From the NCBI RefSeq assembly GCF_051622035.1, contig NC_135364.1, positions 17,049,001-17,113,000 of the forward strand: a DNA stretch of 64,000 nucleotides, written 5' to 3'. The notes beneath the pieces are model-generated. The model was not told where the DNA came from. It made no database searches and saw only the letters and a program-made list of their open reading frames with translations. The position numbers were made by a program, and so were the translations under genes. Below, piece by piece: positions 12,528-23,928 of this stretch. Source of the stretch: Arctopsyche grandis (lineage: Eukaryota > Arthropoda > Insecta > Trichoptera > Hydropsychidae). Every line of letters starts with the position of its first letter. The stretch's first letter is position 1.

Positions 12528-13441
12528 TATATACATACATGTCATTTTAAGTAAATTGAAAATTTATATTTAATGTGTCAAACTTGTCCAATTTAAATTA
12601 TATGGAGATTTTTTTTTATTATCTCTAGTCAAGGTAAATTTATGTTTAATGTTTAATGTTTGAAACAGCAAACTGTTCAATTTTGACACGTCCATTCGTT
12701 GTGGTGTATATTTAATGAAATTTAATCGAACAAGTTCATATTTCATATCATACCATGTATTTTTATTAATACATCGGTAATACGTTTTGTCCATTGTCCG
12801 ATAATCAGGTAAAAATATTGCTTTTTGAACGTTTTAACCTTAGATACATTTTGATTCCGTTTGTGACAATATCGAAATGTTCGTTATTTATTAGTTACTA
12901 ACAGAAAAGATACATTTGCGTCAATATTAAATGACAATTACTTTGATGATATTATTTTGACTTTACTGATTGTTCGTATGTGGTGGTTTTGGTTAATTTT
13001 GTATTAAGTATCAGTGCATTCATTGCAAGGGAATGTATTGTGCGTACCGATAGTTAATACTTAGTCTGTGTATGTCAGCGGGTGCACCTGTATCTTAATA
13101 TAATATTTGCCATTTCTATTCGAAATCAAATGTGCGTGCGCTATTACATATATTACATGTGTGTCTGTGTGTGTGTGTGTGTGTACGTGTGAACGTGCAA
13201 GTTCTGCATAATATTTACACATGTATCTTTCTATGGATGAAATTCTACTTTGTACTCTATTTTCGATGTGAAAGAGAGTAAAAAATGATAAATGTAACAA
13301 TGATGAAAAAAATGATGATTTTTTTTTACTCTAATGCATAATATGAAATCTGATGTGTAAAAATGATTTTAAAAGACACTTGACAACGATTCATCGTAAG
13401 TTTTCGTGCATAACTAATCGTTTAAACGCATTGTATTGTGA

Positions 13442-13445
<4 letters not shown>
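12206..13445. other. UBE4B 3'UTR, then intergenic with microsatellites
   Basis: The stop codon of UBE4B is followed by AT-rich sequence with no canonical AATAAA close by. A (TA)n tract fills 12446-12540 and a (GT)n tract 13160-13184. The tyrosine/isoleucine open frames here are translations of the microsatellite. No gene recognised. Confidence 0.6.
12446..12540. repeat. (TA)n microsatellite
   Basis: Almost uninterrupted TA dinucleotides of about 95 bp with a few C interruptions at the right end. Confidence 0.95.
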
Positions 13446-13528
<83 letters not shown>

Positions 13529-13554
13529 TATACACATATATGATGATGATGATA
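13446..13554. repeat. (TA)n microsatellite with short (GAT)n
   Basis: TA dinucleotides from 13446 to about 13522, degenerating into TACATATATACACATATA and then four GAT units. Confidence 0.95.
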
Positions 13555-14442
13555 ATAAATTATATGGATACATAAATGAAATGTATATTTAATTTTTCAT
13601 ATTAGTAAAAAGGAAAATAAATAAATGGAGACTATGTTTTGCTTACGTTAATCAGATGATTTTATATTAATTTATAATTCCAGTAAAGTATATTATTAAA
13701 CCGTAGACTTTTGTTTGAATTTTTTTATTGTCCTAAAAGAAAATACATATATTGTATATGTATAAATAGGCATCCCGACAACTCAGCGCACGTCAATTTA
13801 GCGCTGACAACTCAGCGCAAAATCAATTTTTTCAAAAAGTTATAAATGCGTTTTTGGAAATAATTACTCTATTGAAATTGTCGGCCAATTGTCTACATAA
13901 TAATTTAATTTTTCATTTTTGGTAGGGGTGGGTTCAGAATCTAAATGAAAGGCCAAAGTGGCTTCACAGAATTTATTCGACGATCCCCGTGGGTCACACG
14001 GAACCACCGCTCACTCCAGAATACTCTGATCTATCGTGTGTGCCTCCTTATAACGTACAAGTTGCACAGCACAGCTTTTTTGATCAATTAATGTGTATTG
14101 TCTAGGCAGTTAAAGGTCTGCAATGGCGAGTCTTGGTCCACCTTAGGCACAAGTTGATGAAGACTCGAAAAATAATAAAACGACTGAGTCTGTACAAGCT
14201 CTAAGATTAGGAGTGGGGTAGATGCGTGTATGAGTAAATCTCACGCATACACGTGTTTTTTTTTATTTTCCAACTTAAGATGTTCTTCTGGTACGAGTTC
14301 ATTTTTCGAGTCTTCATCAACTCGAGAGTTAATGCCATAAGGGCCACCGGGTGAGCCTATTGTTTACCCACGCACTCGCCCAGGTATATGAGAACTCTGG
14401 CGTATCCTTTGTTCGGGCACTTACTGATTTCCGTTAGCCTAA
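13555..14442. other. Intergenic with old repeat fragments
   Basis: No gene seen. At 13772-13815 the phrase GACAACTCAGCGC occurs twice with AGCGCTGA between. At 13925-14110 there is a fragment of the GTAGGGGTGGG family also present at 22590 and 52535. Confidence 0.5.
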
Positions 14443-15247
14443 AGGTCTGTTCATACTTAACAGCACAGCACGACTCCGTTTCAAATATGTCATTTTACTA
14501 CATTTCTATTCATATCTACCTACACGTCGCGGTCACGTCACGTTTACAGCAATTTGGCCGAGTGCAAGGCAAAATCGGCTTACTTATACATTAGAGGCCA
14601 TGACAATACGGCGCAATATTGCTTACGTAGTATTGTCGAGTACTTGCAATATGAATGCATACACGTGCATCCGTAGCTACGCGTCAGAGTACAAGTCAGC
14701 AAAAATGTTTCGACGTTTATCGAACGAAAAATTATGTATAATCGCGCTGTTGTTGGAAGAAGAAGCTCAAGAAGGCAATAAAAAAAGCACGGAGGCGTTT
14801 TGATGTGCATCCCATGTTAAAAAATAGAAAAATCGAAGGAGAGTTTTGGACACTGTATAAGGAGCTTGTGGATGATGGACAAAATTTTTTTAAATATTTC
14901 CGTAAAAAATTTAATTTTTTTTTAAATATTTGCGCCAAAACCATGTCGAAAGATTGAACAGCTGTCAACTGTCACTATCGATAATTGGTCCAAAACAGCA
15001 AAGCGGCAGACTCATGGCACGTAAGTCGCGTGTATATTTCCACGATGGCCAAAAAAACGGATACGATACGTTGACGGATGTTGCTGTAAGGTATGAACAG
15101 GAAATGTCGGGTACTGCTGTAAACCTGCCGTGGCGTAAACGTGACGGTTGGTATGAATATACCCATACAAAATGTACCAAAGAATACTTTTCGTACGGCC
15201 GGATACCTGCTGAAGTCGGTACGTGCTGACTAGGTATGAACAGACCT
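14443..15247 (+). mobile_element. PIF/Harbinger element, internally deleted
   Basis: Inverted termini AGGTCTGTTCATAC at both ends, flanked by identical TAA trinucleotides (14440-14442 and 15248-15250), the TWA target of PIF/Harbinger. At 805 bp it is far too short to be autonomous and carries only the N-terminal part of a transposase with a frameshift. The right terminal ~100 bp is closely related to both arms of the palindrome at 25357. Confidence 0.85.
14705..14957 (+). pseudogene. Harbinger transposase N-terminal fragment, frameshifted
   Basis: Frame one encodes MFRRLSNEKLCIIALLLEEE up to about 14786. The reading then continues in a second frame with RRFDVHPMLKNRKIEGEFW and LYKELVDDGQNFFKYFRK until a stop at 14955-14957. 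The VHP..R..EGEF..LYKEL..D..FFKYFR pattern is characteristic of the N-terminal part of Harbinger/HARBI1-type transposases. The DDE catalytic domain is absent, so this is a non-functional relic. Confidence 0.75.
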
Positions 15248-15250
15248 TAA

Positions 15251-15679
15251 TTCGGGGTCTCGATTGTTCAGCCACGAATGCACTTACACAATGGATACTC
15301 TCTCTCATGTTCCCACGTTACAATAGTTAATGTTTATCTCGAAAAATATGTAAGTATGTATTTCACAATGTAAAAAATTTTCGTATATGCATTTGTTTTG
15401 TTTGTAATACAAACTTACGACGAAATACACCGAAAAAGTTGGAAGCTGGTGGAACGAGGTAGATGAATGTGCACTCACTATTGAAAGAAGCAATTTTATT
15501 TAAAACCAAATAAAGAATAAAAACATTGAGGATATTAAATTTTATTGAGAACGGCGCTTCAATCAATAATGGGGCTAGAACATAATTTTCTATGTAGGTA
15601 AATATTGCGATATAAAATTCAGCTGATTATTTGAATTTAATTAACAGCTAATTTCCGACTACGCTACGGTCTAGTAAAA
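15251..15679. other. Intergenic, no recognised gene
   Basis: AT-rich sequence; only short overlapping minus-strand frames that resemble no family. Confidence 0.5.
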
Positions 15680-16145
15680 TAAAGTGACCAGACGTCCTCC
15701 TTTTGGAAACCTTGTCCTCATTTAATCAAATTTGGTAAACGGGAAAAGTAAACGAACCTTTTAAGTCATACCTAAAAGGTTTATACGTAATTACTCATTT
15801 AAATAAATTGGAAGATTTGCCACTTGCAATGATATCTGGACAAATGAAAAATCCAGACAAGCAGTTGAAAAATTGGCAACAATGATTATAGTTAAATGTA
15901 ATATAAACCTAGATTGCATATTGTTCCTGAAGTTGTTGAAGAAAAATGAAGATTTACTCAATACAAAGAAACGATCAATATTGTTGAGTATTATAAATTA
16001 ACATCATGATAAATATTGTAAAGTAACATAATTAACATTTTAATAAATCAACGATATGATCAAAAAACAATGTTACTAAATAATTTTTTTATATTCATTT
16101 TTACCAAAGTGTCCTCCTTTGACATTTTCAAAACCTGGTCACCTT
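15680..16145. mobile_element. Inverted-repeat element with GTGACCAG ends
   Basis: The left end reads AAGTGACCAGACGTCCTCC and the right end is the complement of AAGGTGACCAGGTTTTG, with a further shared AGGAGGAC motif inside. About 465 bp of AT-rich interior without an open frame. No target duplication could be defined, so the superfamily is open; a hAT-derived element is my best guess. Confidence 0.45.
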
Positions 16146-16382
16146 AAGTAAAAGAGAAATGGCCTCGAACTGATTTGTCCTTCGGCATATTTTTACAAGG
16201 TTTTACTTAGTTTTTCATCGTAAATTATATGGTGGCAGCAGTGATAATATGTTAAGTTGGCAGTAGTGATAGTGGCGGCAACGCAACTCATCTGTCAATA
16301 CTCATTGTCATTATTTGACACTTCCAATAAAATACAACTCATTTGTTTAAATTACAATTATTTTAGATTTAAATATATTAAT

Positions 16383-19300
16383 ATGAATCACAATGGAAAT
16401 AAATCATATAGAGGTAAAAAATGGCACCAATATAATCGCGGAAGAAATTCAACAAATAGCCGTGGGATAAATAAAAGACCTAATGTGATAAGAATGTCTA
16501 CTGTTGATGCTGCTCCAGAAGTTACTGGACCATACAAAGGATGGAAGCTATATCATTCAGAAGGTTTTTCCTTTTAATGACTACTTAAAAACACAAAGAT
16601 TTATTTACAAATATGAATACACTTATAAAAATTATATCATTCGTAGAGTATAAAGAAGGTTCTGATACTGAACGTAAGGTTAAAGCCGTAGAAGGATATA
16701 TACAAAAATACAAATCAACGTTTGATCTTACATCGATGTTGAAAAATTATTTGTACATTGATTTAAAACATATAATCAGCGATGAAGAATTCACTACTTC
16801 GTGGCCGACGTTCAGCGAAGAAATCACCAACGAGCCACGTTTCACTCTCGATTGTATGGGATTGGCCGTCTATGAGGTAATGCTGTAATTTTATACGTTC
16901 ATTTAATCTTGTCGTAATTTAAACACTTTTGCAGACGTTCAGCGCTGAGGAAAAAGTTTCAGTGAGACCGATGAATCACGACATAATTTTGCCATTGGCC
17001 AATTTGAAAATGAGCTATTACAGTATGACTTTTTTGTTCTGCGTTCAATTTTTCATTCGAATTTTGCAATTTTAAACATTTGAAGTTTTATAGAAAAGCT
17101 AGTGACGATCAGGGGAACTGTTATCAGAGTCGGAAGTCCAGGTCTCATATGTAAATCGATGGCGTTTGAATGCTCTTCTTGTCGGGGTACTCAAGCACTG
17201 ATTCAACCACAAGGAGTATACACTGGTACTATACATAAGTATATCATATTAGATTATTTGTCTGTGCTGTAAATTTATTATAGGAATACAAGAACTTAGT
17301 AACATAGTGTTGCTCTGATTTGTTCGAAGTTCATTTCAACATTTTTGAACTATTGCTTAAAGACTTCACAACACATCTGTTGAACCATTATTTAATTTTC
17401 TTATAGTACCAGCTTCTTGCCCATCATGTCGTGCTTTTGGCAAATTTGAAGCATTACAATCTTCTCCGTTTACGATCACAGTAGATTTTCAAGTTGCTAA
17501 AGTTCAAGAAACCCAAGCACAGGTTATATTAAACGTTTTGCATTTTTTTGTTCAGTAAAGTGTGTATCATTACGCATTATATAAGTGCATGTAATTTAGG
17601 GAGTGGCAGGCTCTATTCCGAAGAGTGTTGAAGTTGAATTTGTCAGTGATCTTGTCGGCATAGCTAGTCCAGGAGATTTGATTTCAGTCACTGGAATCGT
17701 TCAGGTGAGCTTTGCTATAAGTTTATATATGTTTTAATGAATTTTTTTATATTTAAAATTACATTTGTAGGTGAGAGGTGAACAAAAAGACGACAATAGG
17801 AAAGGGGCTCGTTTGATGCAACTTTACATTGAAGCCGTTGCAGTTCATAACCAAAGAACTCTAAATCATCCAACACTTACGTTCACACTAAAAGACTATT
17901 ATGCAATTCAAGTATAATTTTTACATCTTTTAAAAAATATCATGTTAATAATAATTCAATTTAAAGTATTTTATTACAATAGGAAATTCACAGCTCGGAT
18001 AATGTATTTCAACTCTTGGTGCAATCTTTATGTCCGTCGATATTTGGTCACGAAATTTTGAAAGCTGGATTCATTCTGGGGCTCATGGGCGGAACGGAAA
18101 TCGAAAATGGATCAAGATGCAATCCTCATTTATTAGTCGTCGGAGATCCCGGACTTGGAAAATCCCAATTGTTACAAGCAGCCACTCTTGCTGCTCCTAG
18201 AGGCGTATACGTATGTGGAAATGCCTGCACTGCAAGCGGTTTAACAGTGTCCTTGACCCGTTCTGAAGGTGCTGGATTTACACTAGAAGCAGGTTCTTTA
18301 GTATTGGCTGACCGTGGTATTTGCAGTGTGGATGAATTGGACAAGTTAGGTGGCTCAGGTCAAGGTGCTTTGCTAGAAGCTATGGAACAAGGAACGGTCA
18401 GTGTAGCTCGAGGTGGAGTTGTGTGTCGTTTAGCTGCAGCTCCGACTATTCTAGCGGCTGCAAATCCTGCCCAAGGACACTATGATAGGTTGTTTAAATT
18501 TATCTATTGCGTTTATAGAAGTAGAATGCATAGAATGGTCATTGTTAACAAAAGTATCGTCTAGAAGCGAGCCGTCGAAGAGAGACGGAAAGTCAGAAGA
18601 GAGACAAGAGAAAGAGAGACCGAAGTTTAGCAAACAATGAACAAACTCTGCCGCGCAGAGTTTTTGTAGCAACATTTTTGGAGGCTGAGAGCGATTCTAT
18701 GCATTCTACTTCTATGATTGCGTTATTTAAGAAGATTTATAATAATACTATTATATTTTAGGTCAAAAACGGTATCTGAAAATCTACGTATGAGTGCAGC
18801 ATTGCTGTCCAGATTTGATCTTGTTTTTATATTGCTAGATCGTCCTGATGAGGTTCTTATCTAAATAATTCGATATCTAAAGAGTGGCTGTAAAGTTCTT
18901 TTGAATTTAAATTAGAAGTTGTTGTTATGCCTCCTTCAATTTTCGTTACAAAATATAAAACTTATCATTTAACAAACATATTATTTTACAGCACATGGAT
19001 GCTTTGTTGTCCAATCATGTTTTGGGTTTACATATGGGTGAAAAATCAATCAATTTAAATGAATCTCATGTTTACAAGTCACGTCCTATGATAAGAAAGA
19101 ATAATCGGAATCTTAGGTGAGTTAATTATCAATTGTTCATATTTAAATGGAGAACAGAAAGTGATAAAATTTTATGCAAATATTTAGTGATAGGTTAAAA
19201 TTACAAGAAGGTCAAGACTTTCATCCATTACCACTAGTACTGCTTAGAAAATACATAGCATACTCTAGAAAATACGTTCATCCTACGTTGAGCGAAGAAG

Positions 19301-20105
19301 CTTCAAAAGTTCTCAAAGAATTCTTCTTGAGGCTACGCAGTACACAGCAATCTTCGACAAATGGTCCACCAGTCACTACTAGACAGCTTGAAGCTTGCAT
19401 ACGTCTTACACAAGTAAACTCTCATTACTCTATTTATAAATGCTATTATAATATATTATAACGGAATACTTTATAGGCTCGAGCAAGGGTTAATCTCAGA
19501 GAAGAAGCTACTTTGGAAGACGCCGAGGACGTCGTTAATATCATGGAACACAGTTTGAAGGATACACTCTTCGATGAACTTGGTAATATACAAATGACAA
19601 GATCGGTGCACGGTTCAGGAATGAGCGCTAGAAATCAGGTATTAATAAATTAAAATATGTGGTTGGTTTTATTTTTTTTTTATAAAAGTATCATGGCAAT
19701 ATAGCAGTCAATTATATGAATGAGGATGTAAATTTTTTCATCTTACAATTATTTTAAAGCTTCGGTCACTTATATTTCAATATAAAAAGGCAATTGCGCT
19801 GAATTGACATTTCATTTTAAATAACAGTTAGATAAAAATACAACTTGAATATATGTACTTGATTATCAATTCGCCTCCATATATGTATTTTATATTATGT
19901 TATATTTTAGGTAAAAAAATTCATTGGAATTCTGACACAACGAGCGTCAAAATCTGGCAAGAGTATTTTCACAAGAGCAGAATTATGCAGTTTGCATAGA
20001 GCTCACAATTTAGGCGGAGATTCGGCTACTTTGATCGATGCTCTTCACGTTCATGGATATTTATTGCAGAAAGAGCCTAATATTTTCAAAATTCTTACTG
20101 TGTAA
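16383..20105 (+). CDS. MCM8: DNA helicase MCM8
   Basis: MCM8 is an AAA+ helicase that acts with MCM9 in homologous-recombination repair and meiosis (the fly orthologue is rec). Coding exons: 16383-16563, 16647-16876, 16935-17022, 17094-17225, 17407-17522, 17600-17704, 17771-17911, 17983-18488, 18762-18852, 18992-19116, 19188-19413, 19477-19638, 19911-20105, about 765 aa with consistent phases. The basic, Arg/Asn/Gly-rich N-terminus leads into [11 protein letters not shown], a conserved MCM8 start block. A zinc-binding unit is visible (CSSC and CPSC). The ATPase block has Walker A GDPGLGKS, Walker B CSVDELDK, sensor 1 AAANP and arginine finger LLSRFD. The winged-helix C-terminus ends FKILTV. 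The first intron donor (GTTTTT) is weak, so that junction is less certain. Intron 8 holds a 203-bp transposon. Confidence 0.95.
18514..18716. mobile_element. 203-bp TIR element in MCM8 intron 8
   Basis: Begins TATAGAAGTAGAATGCATAG and ends with the complement of CATAGAAGTAGAATGCATAG, flanked by the identical 8-mer ATTGCGTT at 18506-18513 and 18717-18724. The terminal motif CATAGAWGTAKAATRCATAG is shared with the 350-bp element at 3526. The interior is a purine-rich GAGAGA stretch with no coding. It lies wholly within the intron and leaves the splice sites intact. Confidence 0.85.
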
Positions 20106-20113
20106 ATAAATAA
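20104..20113 (+). terminator. Overlapping AATAAA polyadenylation signals, MCM8
   Basis: Two overlapping AATAAA hexamers begin at the MCM8 stop codon. If used, the MCM8 3'UTR would be only a few tens of bases, ending between the two convergent genes. Confidence 0.5.
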
Positions 20114-20171
20114 ATCAATCTCATTTCAACTATAGATTATTTGATTCATGTACACATTCGTATTTGTGACA

Positions 20172-22224
20172 TCAATACATTTTTATCGATCTTGCATTGA
20201 ATCTGGCACAATATTGAGACACTCGACAAGAGCAGTATAAACAGAAACACATTAGTGCGAAGCTTTCAGCAGATTGATTTAAAAACCTGATCACAAACGC
20301 ATCTCCTACTTCCATACCTCCAAAAAAGTAAAAATTGGAAAGTGCTGAAACCATCAAGACGGGTGTACATAACGCGGCATAGAATCGTTGCATTGCTAAT
20401 TTTGTGTGGAAGATTTTCGACGTTAATCTCTTGCATGTTTTAGTCTCAGATATGGTTTTAGCAATGCTTTCTAGAACAATTCCCAAGTAATTGAGCATTG
20501 ACCATAAAAATATAAAGTATTGCAATCCATGCCAAAGAAAGACAAATATGAAGCATAGCAACGACGCCAGACACTTGACCGCCAATAAAAACACTGAGTC
20601 TTTTTTGTTGACATCTTCTTCGTCCAGTTGCGATAGTATAGGTTTGTATATGTATCTAAAATTGTAATGTATAAAATTGGTAAAAGATTAAATCTTAATT
20701 GTATGATGGTTTTGTTTATGTTCCATACCTTAAAAGGAATTTATGAAGGCCTACGTCAAAGTATTTCCACATTTGTGAGTATAAATGAACCCTCAAAATG
20801 CATCTTGGAGGAGTCTCCGGTGCAATGTCGTCGAAAGCGGTCAATGACCCGGTGAAGCCATATGTTATGAGATATTTAAAATAGAAGTATAGACCCATCC
20901 ATAAGCCACCGCCATAAAAACACCATCCCGGCATCATTTCAATGATCTGTTGATAATAATTGATACATTCGTGATGTGCTCGTTGATGAATATATGTATG
21001 TAGTATACGAGTGGATCCAAATATAGAGTGTTAAAGAGCCAACGGGGTCATTTCTGAAAGCTTTTTTGCTATCAGGGATGAATTGAAGCAATACATTAGA
21101 AAGCTCTGCTCAAATGCTGTTGTTTATACAGCTTATTTTCCAGCTCTGAAATGAGCCAGTCAGCTCTAAGTCACCCAAATATAAATTCAAACCTTCAGAT
21201 CGTATTGTAGAGCGTTGAAATACACAAAGTGTAGGCAGAATTCGATGAACGATAACCATGTTAGATATCTGGATAGATTTGCAATCAAATTAAACAATCG
21301 CCTTTTAAATGGAGAGGTTGGAACGTTGAATGATTTCTGAAAATCTTTATATAATATCAGAGGTCCCAAAAACAGCAACGGCAAATACAAACTATAACTT
21401 AGCATGTGAATGATCCGATACTTATGAATCGATATTCTGAATCGAACAGATCGATAATTTTGGTCGTTTTTAGTGTCGGCTATGCTCTCCAGACTGACGC
21501 TGATACATCGCAGTTGAATCCAAGACAATGCCACCAACACCATATAAAATTTTTCGTTATTGAATTTAGTCAACATTAAAAAATGATAACTATTCATGTC
21601 GTACAAGTTCTTCATTATGTTTATCATCAGCAAGCATACAAAGCTGCATATCCATATGCTTCCGATGGTGCCTCTGCAGATTAGCACACACCAATAGATC
21701 ACTGGTTGCGATAGCATGATCAATAGTGTCACAGAGCCAAAGTTGTATGCGATGAATATGGAAGATATTGTACAATACCACAAGTGTAAATATGAGCATT
21801 TATTCTGCCTCAAAAGTTCGGCAACACTTCCATGTATGAAAAGCCACGGTAGTAAACTAATTGCGAAACTTTTCCAATAGTTCCATTCGTAGTCGGATGT
21901 ATCTTTGAGTCTGCCGAGGCTGTACCAGCCAGGGGAAACATTTTCTGATAAAATCTCTGTATCGATATCTGCAATTATAACAAATTAAATATTGCATTAT
22001 AATAACGATTTTAAAACAATTTGATATTTAAAAATTAAAGAATAGCAATATTTAGTGTTATTTTTAGGTTAAGTATACATATCATGAATGAAAACAAATC
22101 AATATATTGTTGATTTACTTTTACTAAACTCGTATAGACTATACAGACTGATAAACACGGTCAACATCCATACAAAAAAGCATATGATTATTTCTATGTT
22201 TGCACGAACTCGTTTAAAGTTCAT
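20172..22224 (-). CDS. rasp: Protein-cysteine N-palmitoyltransferase Rasp / HHAT
   Basis: This MBOAT-family enzyme of the ER membrane attaches palmitate to the N-terminal cysteine of Hedgehog (and Spitz in flies). Minus-strand exons in coding order: 22224-22119, 21968-21193, 20946-20729, 20655-20172, all with GT/AG sites and matching phases, giving about 527 aa (fly about 500, human 493). It opens MNFKRVRANIEIIICFFVWM, a first membrane segment, and is hydrophobic throughout with many predicted spans. Family marks are the MWKYFDVGLHKF block (Asp about 358) and the MBOAT histidine in FLWHGLQYFIF (about H409), followed by LNYLGIVLE. The loop between them is somewhat longer than in human HHAT. 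It converges on MCM8 with 66 bp between stop codons. Confidence 0.9.
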
Positions 22225-22589
22225 TTTATAAATATAAACAAATAAGTGTTGCCATGACAGTTCAACTGACAGTGGTCGTCGTTGATATACTTATGAACCA
22301 TAATCTTAAAAAATATTGGAAATCAATAAAAAAGGGTTCTTGTATGGATCAGTCTTACAAACCTTTTAATACGAGGGCCAAATAGAAAAATAATCAATAT
22401 TTAGAGAGTCGAGCAGGATCAGATTCTATATATTTTCAAACATTCTAAAAAATTATTGGATTTGAGTTTAATATTTATGGTTTTTATAAAGATTTTTCCA
22501 TTTCAAATTTGGTTGCAGATCAGACAAAAAGCAGTATGTTCATACGTACGTATGTATTTACAGGTAAAAGGATTATTTCGCACATTGCG
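22225..22589. other. Upstream region of rasp, intergenic
   Basis: Contains the presumed rasp promoter and leader (reading leftwards). I see no convincing TATA or initiator. No other gene recognised. Confidence 0.4.
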
Positions 22590-23176
22590 ATCGCGCACAC
22601 GACAATCGTTGCCACGAAAATCGCGAATACGGAATATCTGGCACCCGAGTTCTCGTTAGTATTGTTGCGTAGGGGTGGGTGGAGGATCGAAGTAAAAGGG
22701 CAAAGTCGTGTCACAGCATTTATTGGTGATTAAGGAGATACACACACTGGCAGTGCTCATTCCAGAATGTCTTGATATCGCCTAAGTACCGCCTTATAGG
22801 GGGCAGGTCTCTCAGGACATCTTCGACGTCTGATTTGTTTACCTATTGTTATGGTCACGTACTCGAATATGTATTCTCACGACATTTGGTCCCACGGTAC
22901 CAAGGTATCGGTCACTTCTGAGAAGGGACCAATAACAGCCATTGTTTAGCCTACATGCACTTAGAGTCTAGATATAATCCTTGAAACCAATTATAACGGT
23001 CACACAGTCTCTGGGATGCTACTCGGCGGCTCTTTTTAGTATACGTAACAGTATGATAGTTCGCGTGATTAACTCTCGATGAATGGAATTTTCGGGTGCC
23101 AGATGTTTCGTAATCGAGATTTTAGTGATGTGTGTGGAATCGCTTTGTGCATAATAATCATCGAACCGAATGAAAT
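22590..23176. mobile_element. Dispersed element with CATCTGGCACCCGA termini, copy A
   Basis: The left part reads CGGAATATCTGGCACCCGA and the right part, on the other strand, CGAAACATCTGGCACCCGA, so the ends are inverted. The outermost right motif is the complement of GGTTCGATGATTATTATGC. The central GTAGGGGTGGGTGGAGGATC block recurs in the copy at 52535 (about 560 bp, same layout) and in fragments at 13925 and 2380. No open frame. Superfamily not assignable. Confidence 0.55.
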
Positions 23177-23928
23177 CGATTGCATAATATTACTTTTAAT
23201 AGAACATTTTAGAAATAATGTTTAAGTACTTATATAAAAAAAACATATTCGGGGTATTATAATCCTAATATGTATTTGAAGTGTTTTACTCGTTAGCTTG
23301 TTTATAATATTAACTGAGATAATTTGGAATCAATTGGGAATGAAATTTCTATGGACATATGTATGTATGTGCTATTTTTGGCGATTATATTTGTATTTTT
23401 TCCAGTACATATTTCAAAATTTGATTAATGTTTTGATTACAAAAAAATTACGATTGTTGTAATAAAATTGATGAAAATTTTTATTTAACGTCGTCTTGAT
23501 ACGATGCATTTTTTTATTAATCGTGTTCATTGAGAGAAAGTAAAATATTTATTTTTATAAAGTTTCGCAGCAAAATGTAAATACATACTCGACTTGTTGA
23601 AAATTTTGGCTTGACTTTCAACTTCAATAATGATAATTTGTATTTTAATACATTTTTCTAGATTTGTTTTATCATCTATTATTTTTGAAAATAAGGAAAA
23701 AAACTTCGACTAATATAAATACAAAAAAAAACATGAACAAAATTGTAACACAAGTTGATTAATGCATTATCAGTGAAACTGAATATATACGCTTTTCGTT
23801 AGCACTTTTGACGAATACAATTCTTGGAAGTGGGGATTGAATCAAATCGCGAAACTGAGTAGTTGCTGTAGTGTTGTCGAGCAGCAGTCGTTTGCAAAGC
23901 AGTCGTTGTTTAATTTGCAAATTTAAAG
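23177..23928. other. Intergenic, upstream of the EndoU-like pair
   Basis: AT-rich sequence without a recognisable gene; presumably contains the promoter of the gene starting at 23929. Confidence 0.4.

Noticed and set aside
12342-12573. Open frames with long Ile-Tyr repeats
   Set aside because: They are translations of the (TA)n microsatellite; the same applies to the frames at 13353-13592.
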